From DATAPD01 sp036265385 (GTDB lineage Bacteria > Acidobacteriota > Terriglobia > Terriglobales > Acidobacteriaceae), in contig DATAPD010000031.1 in the NCBI GenBank assembly GCA_036265385.1, forward strand, positions 1 through 5,786: 5,786 nucleotides of DNA. The letters are read 5' to 3'. The translations under genes and the position numbers were made by a program. The first letter of the stretch is position 1; every line of letters begins with the position of its first letter. The notes under the pieces were generated by a model. It did no database searches, was not told the origin of the DNA, and saw only the letters and a program-made list of their open reading frames with translations. Shown piece after piece: positions 1 through 5,450 of this stretch.

Positions 1-165
1 GACAGTGGTTCCCAAGATCAGCCAAGAGACCCTGGCCGAGATGATCGGCACCACTCGCTCGCGGGTGAGCTTTTTCATGAACCGGTTCAGGAAATTGGGC
101 TTTATTCACTACAACGGCGGCCTGCAAGTCCACAGCTCACTCTCAATGTTGTTCTCCACGATTAG
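1..165 (+). pseudogene. Crp/Fnr-family transcriptional regulator, C-terminal DNA-binding end (5' end outside window, frameshifted tail)
   Basis: This is the end of a cytoplasmic Crp/Fnr-type regulator. Only the winged helix-turn-helix is inside the window; the cyclic-nucleotide-type sensor domain would lie upstream. The frame is open from base 2. It shows the HTH_Crp pattern: a first helix QETLAEMIGTT, a recognition helix TRSRVSFFMNRFRKLG, then the wing FIHYNGGLQVHSS. Acidobacterial homologues as I recall them end in a short tail like SSLLNVVLHD followed by stop. Here the bases from 142 encode LNVVLHD and TAG (163-165), but one frame away from the HTH. A single base is missing at about 140-142, and as written the frame runs on to 253 with an unrelated tail. 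The HTH itself is intact, so the product could still bind DNA. The ligand and targets cannot be told. The family call is firm; whether the shift is a mutation or a sequence error is open. Confidence 0.85.
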
Positions 166-514
166 CTTCCCCGCCGAAATCCCAAAGCCCAAAGTGCGGA
201 TTAATTGGCCAGTGATGTTTCTTTCCTGGCTGCAGGAAATTCCTCGTTCATAAAATCTATACGAGTCCGCCTAGCTTTTGTATTGATCTCGAAGATATAT
301 AGGCAGATGTATGCAGATACTGGAATCGCCACCGACAGTGCCCGAGTCTCTCGATCCACGCGTTGGGCCCGCTTGATGGCAAAACCCTGTCAACGGCTGT
401 TTGCGGCTTCTCCCATGCCGCATCTGGACGTTCCTGAAATGTGACCAACAGCCGATCCTGAGCAAACTGCGTCTGCCCACGATTGAGAATGGTGGTTCTC
501 CATCAAGAGAGCTA
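166..514. other. Gene-poor stretch after the Crp/Fnr tail
   Basis: I see no recognisable gene here. Short open frames exist on both strands but show no family motif, no good ribosome-binding site and no consistent codon pattern. The least bad candidate is a 52-codon minus-strand frame (201-359, GTG start, one hydrophobic stretch around VAIPVSAYICLYIF), which lacks a clear Shine-Dalgarno sequence. If the Crp/Fnr frameshift is real, its extended frame occupies this region up to 253. Confidence 0.5.
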
Positions 515-700
515 TCAGGGCCCGATGGCTTGCACTTTCGCACCGTTACCTTCGCGAATCTCTTTCAATGTGAACCCGCGACCGCAGACACTGCAGCGCC
601 AACCGGAAGAGGAAACTGGTGCGATCCCAGGCTTCTGAATGTTGGGACATCTGGTGCGCACCAATTCGCTGTTGCACTCGGGACACTGTCTTTGAATCAT
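515..700 (-). CDS. Small zinc-ribbon protein, 61 aa
   Basis: This is a hypothetical small cytoplasmic protein. Two CxxC knuckles (C6-C9 in CPEC and C36-C39 in CSVC, 26 residues between them) form a typical zinc-ribbon, with an extra Cys at 18. The second knuckle sits in WRCSVCGRGF, which resembles rubredoxin-like or zinc-ribbon folds that bind one zinc ion. The tail after residue 45 is short and charged. The ATG (698-700) is preceded by a weak GAGAG about ten bases upstream. The gene lies 60 bases downstream of another minus-strand zinc-ribbon gene and may share its transcript. No enzyme motif is visible. Such proteins often mediate protein or nucleic-acid contacts, but no specific function can be assigned. 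The Cys pattern supports a real gene; the weak ribosome-binding site is the main doubt. Confidence 0.6.
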   Translation of the reverse strand: MIQRQCPECNSELVRTRCPNIQKPGIAPVSSSGWRCSVCGRGFTLKEIREGNGAKVQAIGP

Positions 701-760
701 ATCGTCGTATCTCTCAGAGTTCAGGAACGATTTAAACCCTCTGTATAGCTGATCTGAATA

Positions 761-1000
761 TCACTCAACAGGCGTCGGAGTGATTGCGGCTGTGTGAGTG
801 TCAAGCTGGTTGAATGATTTGCCGCATTCCAGACAACATGTTTCGTAGCGCGGCGTGATAAGTCCACAAAATGGACACACCCGCTGGGATGAAAAATCGC
901 CATCGTGTGGTTCCATTCCAAGCAACTTCCTCAGCGAAGCAGCCGTAAGAGCAAGAGTGCTACGAACACGTACAAGGATCAGATGAAGAGCACTATTCAT
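761..1000 (-). CDS. Small zinc-ribbon protein, 79 aa
   Basis: This is a hypothetical protein with a C-terminal zinc-ribbon: C42PFC45 and C56LEC59 in the block CPFCGLITPRYETCCLECG, followed by KSF and a Thr/Pro-rich tail. This CPFCG...CCLECGKS motif recurs, as far as I recall, in short acidobacterial hypothetical proteins. Residues 1-27 are hydrophobic and basic and could form an amphipathic helix. I chose the ATG at 998-1000 because GGAG sits seven bases before it (1008-1011 on the plus strand). The same frame stays open upstream to a GTG at 1177, which would give 138 aa, but that extension has no comparable ribosome-binding site and no recognisable motif. It is the upstream member of a tandem pair of zinc-ribbon genes. 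Zinc binding is well supported by the cysteines; the role is unknown. Confidence 0.7.
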   Translation of the reverse strand: MNSALHLILVRVRSTLALTAASLRKLLGMEPHDGDFSSQRVCPFCGLITPRYETCCLECGKSFNQLDTHTAAITPTPVE

Positions 1001-1225
1001 GATCGAACTCCGTGTTTCCACAAATCGCTGCCAGTGAGTACCGTCACCGTTCGCGTACACCTTGATGAGTTCCCATGACCTGATCGTCTCAGCCTCGCGT
1101 GCACTTCGAGAGAATACATCTACCCGCTCTTGAGAGGCCCGGCCTCTGACCCGTTCCCGCCCGAATATCAACGACACGATTGCCCGCGACGCACCCGATT
1201 AAATGAGGGTGACCCGGGACATTTT

Positions 1226-1441
1226 CTACTTTGCCAATTCGGAACTGTGGCTTGCGACCTGTTTCCATGAGCCGTCCTGCCGAACGAAATTATCAGTTGA
1301 CAGGATGGTCCGTGCACGATGTTCGCCGTGATACATGGAGTCATACCTGCTCTTGTAAGTCGCGATCGCGGCGTCGCCATAGATGCGCACTTTATGGGCG
1401 CGACCTAAGCGACGTCCTGCTTCCCAAACGTGAAGGCTATC
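1226..1441 (-). pseudogene. C-terminal remnant of a DUF4440/SnoaL-like (NTF2-fold) protein
   Basis: Between the in-frame stops TGA (1442-1444) and TAG (1226-1228) the minus strand encodes a segment containing VRIYGDAAIATYKSRY, then TDNFVRQDGSWKQVASHSSE and LAK before the stop. The alternation of strands ending in W-K-Q/A-V-A-S-H is the characteristic end of DUF4440/SnoaL-like NTF2-fold proteins, usually about 130-150 aa and often secreted or stress-associated in soil bacteria. Only about 54-71 residues are present. There is no ATG before the homology, the first possible start is an internal GTG (1388-1390), and no good ribosome-binding site is seen. The N-terminal half could not be found upstream in any frame up to the OmpA stop at 1528. 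I read it as a 5'-deleted relic, alternatively a frameshifted gene whose first half has diverged. The family call is moderate to good; the precise 5' limit is uncertain. Confidence 0.65.
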
Positions 1442-1527
1442 TCAGCGCATGAACCTCGCTCATCAGAAACTTATTCCTGCCTGTGTCTGGGACGGTCGGG
1501 TTCGTTACAGCCCAGCACGCCCCTCCT

Positions 1528-3153
1528 TTAGCGTAGGTTTCTTGTCGTTGCTTTGACCGGGTTGCCAATGGGTTCGCCAGATACGAGAAGTTCTACTCTC
1601 CGGTTTTGCTGGCGGCCGGCGGAGTTATCGTTAGAGGCAACCGGCAACGTGTTACCGAAGCCCTTGGCACTGACTGAATCTTTCCCCACTCCTTGTTGCA
1701 TCAGGTAATCCCGCACCGAGCCGGCACGGTTCTCAGACAGCGTGTAATTCATTTCATCGCCACCCACATTGTCGGTGTATCCGCCAACTTCAATATTGAG
1801 TCCAGGATAAGCAAGTAGAATGCCGGCAACTTTCGCCAACTTCTCCCGAGCACCCGGCTTCAACGAATATTTCCCGGTGTCAAACAGCACATCAGACATA
1901 CTCACGATGAGCCCGAGCGCGCTGTCGCGAGTCTCGAGGATCTTATTCAACTGTTCGGACAACCGCACGCGCATGTCCGCTTTATCGTTTTCTGCTTGCT
2001 GCGCACTCTGCTGCGCTTGCCGTGCGTCTAAACGGGACTTGTCTGCATCAGCCTGGGCCGCCGAGAGTGCATTGGCTGATGAAGCCTGGCTGTTCTCCAT
2101 ATCGGATCGAGCTTGCTCGGAGTCCGATCGCGCTCTGGCGGCTTCGTCCTGGGCTCTTGCCGTTTCAGACTCTGCCTGGGCTTTTGCGGCCTCGGCTCGG
2201 GCTTGGTCAGACTGTGCTTGTTCCTTCTGTCGTGTCGCGTCGTCGGCTTGCGCTTTCGCTTGTTCCTGTGCGTGCCTGGAAGCCTGGCGTTCGTTTGCTA
2301 GCGCCTCCTCATCCATTTTCTTGATTGCGATCGCCCGTGCATCTTCGGCGGTCTGTACGACTTCGCGAGCCACTGCGACCAGCTGCTTTCTGTCGGCATG
2401 TTTGTTAGTAGCAAGTTCATCGGTGTTGTTCATTAATGTGACAGCGTGTCGATAGCTTTCACTGGCGAACGTCTCCGCGCCCTCCGATTGCGCAATGCGC
2501 AGAGCATTTCGCGCTTCGAAGAACTCCAGAGGTAACTTGGTATTGAGGACCACCGGATCGAATTTGTATCCAGTAGGGATGTAGCCGCCGCGTTGAAGAA
2601 AGTCGTGCTTGGTATTGAACGCCTCGATTGTTCCTTTGGTTTCTTCGCGAATCGCGTTCTCGATCACCACCATGTCACTAGGCTCACGTACCGCGAAATA
2701 TGGTTCCGCCGTCACGACTAGTGCAAAGGCTTGAAGGTCAGTAGTGACGTCCAGTTTGCTACGATGGTTGTCGCCGACTAATACTTCGCCCAGGTTCACA
2801 GCCCTGCCCTCAGGCGAAATCGCCCACAGGATGTACGTCAGGTACTCACCGCCAAACGTGGTGGGTTTCGGAAGGTTAGCGAACTCCACTTCGATTTCGA
2901 TGTAACCCTTTTTGCTTTCCACTTTGGCTTGGCCGGTGGCGCCGGGCATCAGGTCTGTGCCCGCGAAGTCCAGCTTGGTGGCCCCACTATGATGTTTGTA
3001 ATTGACTGCCGATACGCTCCGGCTGACTACGTTCACACGGAACGTGGGAGTCGAACTCATAGGTTCAATCGCGATGGTCGATTGGGAAGAGGTCTGAGCG
3101 AATGCACTCAAACTGAGCGTTAAACCGGCTATTTGTAACAACTTATTCTTCAC
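1528..3153 (-). CDS. Secreted OmpA-family protein with long Ala/Gln-rich coiled coil and peptidoglycan-binding domain, 541 aa
   Basis: This is an envelope protein predicted to be exported and to hold the outer layers to peptidoglycan. I start it at GTG 3151-3153 because AAGGAGAT lies just ahead; a TTG six codons earlier would place that site inside the gene. Residues 1-19 form a Sec signal peptide (MKNKLLQIAG... cut after AFA). Residues about 30-180 are a beta-rich domain with YLTYILWAISPEGRAVNLGE, a motif I associate with acidobacterial OmpA proteins. Residues about 210-260 are a helical region. About 262-403 are an Ala/Gln/Glu/Arg/Asp coiled coil. About 418-525 are the OmpA C-terminal domain, with VLFDTGKYSL, GYTDNVGGDEMN, LSENRA and NRRVELLV. 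Asp461 and Arg476 match the diaminopimelate-binding Asp/Arg pair of E. coli OmpA in both context and 15-residue spacing. No N-terminal beta-barrel and no lipobox are seen, so it is probably a periplasmic spacer or anchor and not a porin. No frameshift is visible. Confidence 0.92.
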   Translation of the reverse strand: MKNKLLQIAGLTLSLSAFAQTSSQSTIAIEPMSSTPTFRVNVVSRSVSAVNYKHHSGATKLDFAGTDLMPGATGQAKVESKKGYIEIEVEFANLPKPTTFGGEYLTYILWAISPEGRAVNLGEVLVGDNHRSKLDVTTDLQAFALVVTAEPYFAVREPSDMVVIENAIREETKGTIEAFNTKHDFLQRGGYIPTGYKFDPVVLNTKLPLEFFEARNALRIAQSEGAETFASESYRHAVTLMNNTDELATNKHADRKQLVAVAREVVQTAEDARAIAIKKMDEEALANERQASRHAQEQAKAQADDATRQKEQAQSDQARAEAAKAQAESETARAQDEAARARSDSEQARSDMENSQASSANALSAAQADADKSRLDARQAQQSAQQAENDKADMRVRLSEQLNKILETRDSALGLIVSMSDVLFDTGKYSLKPGAREKLAKVAGILLAYPGLNIEVGGYTDNVGGDEMNYTLSENRAGSVRDYLMQQGVGKDSVSAKGFGNTLPVASNDNSAGRQQNRRVELLVSGEPIGNPVKATTRNLR

Positions 3154-3156
3154 AGT

Positions 3157-3164
3157 ATCTCCTT
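3157..3164 (-). promoter_or_regulatory. Strong ribosome-binding site deciding the GTG start of the OmpA-family gene
   Basis: On the minus strand AAGGAGAT is present, with the AGGAG core five bases before GTG (3151-3153). The next residues (KNKLLQIAGLTLSL) make a normal signal peptide n-region and h-region. Starting further upstream at TTG 3169-3171 would translate the ribosome-binding site itself as PQGDT. Confidence 0.85.
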
Positions 3165-3246
3165 GAGGCAAGTGTCCCGAGTGTTGCGTCGATCTATCTT
3201 CTGGCTGCCGACATGACTTGGCAGGCTTAATTTCACTATGTTGGTC

Positions 3247-3438
3247 TTACGTTCCCACGTGAATGCGGGAAAGCGAATGAAAGAGTCCAAACACGTTTAG
3301 GAGCCAAAGAACCACGGCAATCACTACCACACCATTCAAAATCGACTTGATGGTTCCCTGGATTGGAAGGAAGCGATTTACCAGCCACAGAAGAATTCCT
3401 ACCACGGCCAGAACTTCCAGCAATTGAATTAAAGGCAT
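3247..3438 (-). CDS. Thivi_2564-type small membrane protein, 63 aa
   Basis: This is a tiny inner-membrane protein of unknown function. It begins MPLIQLLEVLAVVGILLWLV (helix 1, residues about 3-22), followed by a short polar turn NRFLPIQGTIKSILN and a second helix VVVIAVVLWLLNVFGLF (about 37-53), ending SLSRIHVGT. The pattern of P-I/M-x-G-x-I-K-x-I-L-N between two hydrophobic helices and WLLNVFGL at the end matches Thivi_2564 family membrane proteins as I know them, with normal length. The start at ATG 3436-3438 gives the family's usual MPLIQLL beginning; AAAGG lies nine bases upstream. A longer frame to 3483 adds a charged leader not seen in the family. It sits 93 bases upstream of the OmpA-family gene on the same strand and may be cotranscribed. 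Two hairpins precede it. Family call good, function unknown. Confidence 0.85.
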   Translation of the reverse strand: MPLIQLLEVLAVVGILLWLVNRFLPIQGTIKSILNGVVVIAVVLWLLNVFGLFHSLSRIHVGT

Positions 3439-3472
3439 AATCTTCGACCTTTCGTACTTGCGCGGCCTCACC

Positions 3473-3490
3473 CCTCCATCCACATGGAGG
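3473..3490 (-). repeat. Inverted repeat in the leader of the small membrane protein gene
   Basis: A perfect 7-bp stem (CCTCCAT and ATGGAGG) with a 4-base loop lies 34 bases before the ATG at 3438. It contains GGAGG on the right arm, so folding could mask a Shine-Dalgarno-like element in an RNA of either strand. There is no T-run after it, so it is not a standard terminator. A regulatory role is inference only. Confidence 0.45.
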
Positions 3491-3512
3491 TTTGGCCGAA
3501 ACGTGAATGTTC

Positions 3513-3530
3513 AAGACCTCTTACGGTCTT
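3513..3530 (-). repeat. Second inverted repeat upstream of the small membrane protein gene
   Basis: A perfect 6-bp stem (AAGACC and GGTCTT) surrounds a 6-base loop. It lies 22 bases beyond the first hairpin. It could be a dyad operator or a leader hairpin. No T-run adjoins it on either strand. With only six base pairs it may be chance. Confidence 0.35.
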
Positions 3531-4093
3531 ACTTGTGCTTAGTCGCTAAAGTTCGCAGCATACGCACGGATGAGCAATGCTGATTAGCTGGACGCTGGCT
3601 GCTTCGCCATGATTTGATGGAACTCGATCCTCACTGCGGCCCAATAACCAGAGCTACAAATTAGCGTTCCCGATCTATCTCGACTTAGGAGACTAAACAA
3701 TGACAGTTGCGCGCCTTCGCGTCTGAGCAAGATAGCTCACAACATTGCAGGAGGCACCAAAAAAGTTCTTGGACCCTTCTTTATAGCTTTGAAGCTGATG
3801 ATTGGGCTTCGCGGGCTGCTAGGAAATACGTTATGGCAAGACTATGTTTTAACTTGTGCAAAATTGATCAGATTTTGGATTCCAAGGAATTTATTTTACT
3901 CGGAGCGTTGGGGTGGATGCACTTAGCGCAGCTGCCCGTGGGGGAACGAGCAGCGGCCTGAATTGTCTCCACTCCTTCAGCTTGATCGCGGTGGTAGGCA
4001 CGCGCTCCGCTCGAAATCCCGACACTGGTCAAAATGGAACAGCAGCCCACCTCATCATATTGATAACTTTCGCCATTCCATAGAGGCGGTGCC
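3531..4093. other. Gene-poor stretch with one doubtful broken reading frame (3700-3926, +)
   Basis: No recognised gene is seen. A good start context (AGGAG, eight bases, ATG at 3700-3702) leads into only eight codons before TGA. One frame over, however, the plus strand is open to TAG at 3924-3926 and encodes a protein-like run (SRLSKIAHNIAGGTKKVLGP, then a hydrophobic part FFIALKLMIGLRGLLG). This would fit a small gene broken by one indel between 3703 and 3728. I do not recognise the sequence, and a competing frame is open from 3707 to 3961. About 3770-3900 is more AT-rich than the flanks. The rest, including the leader of the gene at 4094, shows nothing I can name. Confidence 0.4.
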
Positions 4094-4354
4094 ATGTCCA
4101 TACACTGCAGTAGCCTTGTCGCAAAGCAGGAAAATCCGTATTCCGTTCCAATCGAATATCCTTGGCAAGAAGCCTATCTTGGTGCTCTGTTGGAACTGGA
4201 TTGCGTTCAGCTTCAACTGAAGATCGGCGTCGCGGAAACTGAAATTTATTCTCGCCTGCCAGAACTAAACGACAGCGTGGAAGATGCTCACGAAGTGCAA
4301 GCCGCTCGCGATGCACTGAGCGGCTTGGCTTGCGTGAAGCGATTCGCTCATTAA
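4094..4354 (+). CDS. Conserved-looking hypothetical protein, 86 aa
   Basis: This is a small soluble, mostly alpha-helical protein of unknown function. The core EYPWQEAYLGALLELDCVQL (residues 21-40) is followed by KIGVAETEIYSRLPEL, an acidic stretch DSVEDAHE and a final helix QAARDALSGLACVKR. The layout W-x-x-x-Y-x-x-A-L-x-E-x-D, then I/V-x-x-A-E-x-x-I-x-x-R-L, then A-L-x-x-L-x-x-x-K-R, is one I recall from short acidobacterial hypothetical proteins. No catalytic motif is visible. AGAGG ends seven bases before ATG 4094-4096, supporting this start. It converges on the DUF2934 gene: its TAA (4352-4354) directly abuts the TGA of that gene (4355-4357) on the other strand. The reading frame is intact. 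Existence is fairly sure; function is not assigned. Confidence 0.7.
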   Translation: MSIHCSSLVAKQENPYSVPIEYPWQEAYLGALLELDCVQLQLKIGVAETEIYSRLPELNDSVEDAHEVQAARDALSGLACVKRFAH

Positions 4355-4569
4355 TCAAGCGCGACTACGGAGTTCCTGTTCGGCGCGAATCCAGTCCTGT
4401 TCGGCGTGGCCATGTTCACGGCCCGATCCTCGTACAACTTGTAAGCCCGCTCCGGTATCTTGTCCTGTGGGAGAACACGGGCGGGCTTCGAGCCCGGTGT
4501 CCCGGTAAAGCTTGGCGGGTCAAGAACACGGTGGGGATCGGACTGTGGTGCAGTCTTGGGGTTAATCAT
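4355..4569 (-). pseudogene. DUF2934 domain protein with one-base deletion (71 aa when repaired)
   Basis: DUF2934 is a short helical domain of unknown function, frequent as small proteins in Acidobacteria, Rhizobiales and others. From ATG 4567-4569 (GGAG nine bases upstream) the frame encodes a Pro-rich N-terminus (residues 1-35) and then KIPERAYKLYEDR, the first half of the domain. The second half is in another frame: GREHGHAEQDWIRAEQELRS, ending RA and TGA (4355-4357). Together they give the textbook pattern I-x-x-R-A-Y-x-L-Y-E-x-R-G-R-x-x-G-H-x-x-x-D-W-x-x-A-E-x-E. The change falls at a CCC run (4422-4424, plus strand), where the family codons would need four. Read as written, the protein ends at the TAA of 4351-4353 with a scrambled tail. 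A homopolymer location makes sequence error a serious alternative to mutation. Confidence 0.8.
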
Positions 4570-5141
4570 ATGGGGCGACTCCGTAGGTACAACAAGAGGA
4601 AAGTACTTCGGATGGGCTGACTCAGTTCAGAGGATTGAAAGAGTGCAAGACGTTTACTCATGTTCAACACTATGCCGATCGGACACGTGCGTCAAGCCGA
4701 GAAGGCAGGTCTCGACGCGGAACCGGCTTGTCCGCTAATTGTGAGCTGTGGGGGAAAATCATTCCTAAAGGTACTAGTCGCTTTGTGAGCAATATCGAAC
4801 AGCGGGTCCGAGCTGGAATCGGTAGCCTTAGCGAATGACGATAGTGCGCCATTACCCAGAAGTTTCACCAGAACCAACGGGGAGCGCTTTTTCAGGATAC
4901 CCGCTAGGCTTTTGGCCTCCAATCATCTCTTCATTCTGTCAGGAGAATGCGACCTACGAAGCCAGGCACAACGATTGCAGCCTGCCAGGTTGCAGCTGCG
5001 CGTGCCATTCCAGGCCAATATAAAGCAAGAAACGCGGAAACTCCGGAGGGGGCGCTTTCCGAACTCCTTGCGAGTCTTTGCCGGAAGCTGCCGCTTCAGG
5101 CCATTCGTTCCACCGGACTGTGCTGCAGGCTGAGCTGAGGT
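4570..5141. other. Stretch without a recognisable gene
   Basis: Several open frames of 60-90 codons exist on both strands and overlap each other, none with a known motif. A minus-strand frame (4692-4922) and a plus-strand frame (4947-5138) have the most protein-like composition. The first has no clear ribosome-binding site and the second has AGGAGA only one base from its ATG, too close. Since the flanking genes are frameshifted remnants, this may be decayed coding sequence that I cannot trace to a family. The leader of the DUF2934 gene lies at its left end. Confidence 0.45.
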
Positions 5142-5449
5142 CTATCTAAAGGTCAAGTTCGTTGATTTCTCGTTATGCGTAAGATCCAGCTTAGTAATTA
5201 CGGGCAGTTCCGGTTGCTCCTCAATAGCATCCTTCTTTGTCTTCCTCGCAAAATCCGAATTGAGTTCCGCTCCGACTATCATTGCGAAACGCGTCCAATA
5301 CAGCCAAACATCAGCGCAATCGCCGCTCCGAGCGTGCCATAGGTCTTATTGAAGCTGGCAAAGCTGCGGAAGTATATGCCCAACAGGTAATACAATCCGA
5401 TCCAGCAACCTACTGCCAAGATGGCTCCATGCAGAGTCAAAAAAACCTT
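5142..5449 (-). pseudogene. C-terminal third of a YihY/virulence factor BrkB family membrane protein, truncated and frameshifted
   Basis: YihY/BrkB proteins (once misnamed RNase BN) are inner-membrane proteins of about 300 aa with six helices and no settled function. Here only about 102 residues remain. The first part, from about 5449, reads LTLHGAILAVGCWIGLYYLL, then GIYFRSFASFNKTYGTLGAA and IALMF. The segment F-x-x-x-N-K-T-Y-G-x-L-G-A-x-I is the family signature. The rest is in another frame: WLYWTRFAMIVGAELNSDFA followed by a charged tail (KTKKDAIEEQPELP...) to TAG at 5142-5144. The shift fits one missing A in the AAA run at 5306-5308 (TTTTGG expected on the minus strand). The first two-thirds of the protein are absent: just upstream the sequence becomes an RsbRD_N-like gene. 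It cannot be functional as written. Family identity is firm. Confidence 0.85.
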
Positions 5450-5450
5450 T

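Noticed and set aside
201..359. A 52-codon minus-strand frame with a hydrophobic stretch
   Set aside because: GTG start without a clear ribosome-binding site and no family resemblance; kept only as a remark on the gene-poor stretch.
401..748. A 115-codon plus-strand open frame
   Set aside because: It runs opposite the 61-aa zinc-ribbon gene and shows no recognisable motif; the minus strand has the paired CxxC pattern.
761..1177. Longer 138-aa version of the zinc-ribbon protein starting at GTG 1177
   Set aside because: The extra 59 residues show no family motif, and the internal ATG at 1000 has a GGAG at ideal spacing.
1168..1452. Open frames of about 70 codons on both strands (1168-1380 minus, 1231-1452 plus)
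   Set aside because: They overlap the DUF4440 remnant in other frames; the remnant's frame is the one with recognisable protein sequence.
1820..2455. A 211-codon plus-strand open frame opposite the OmpA-family gene
   Set aside because: It is the antisense shadow of the Ala/Gln/Glu-rich coiled coil; its Ser/Ala/Cys-rich repeats mirror that composition and it has no motif of its own.
3205..3224. CTGCC/GGCAG inverted repeat between the small membrane protein gene and the OmpA gene, as a terminator
   Set aside because: Only five base pairs, a ten-base loop and no T-run on either strand; too weak to call.
4374..4406. A 12-base direct repeat (TCCTGTTCGGCG, twice, 21 bases apart)
   Set aside because: It simply encodes the two AEQ(D/E) steps of the DUF2934 domain and is not a mobile-element repeat.
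4330..4738. Overlapping plus-strand open frames (4330-4620 and 4460-4738)
   Set aside because: They lie opposite the DUF2934 gene and its leader, and show no protein-like motif.
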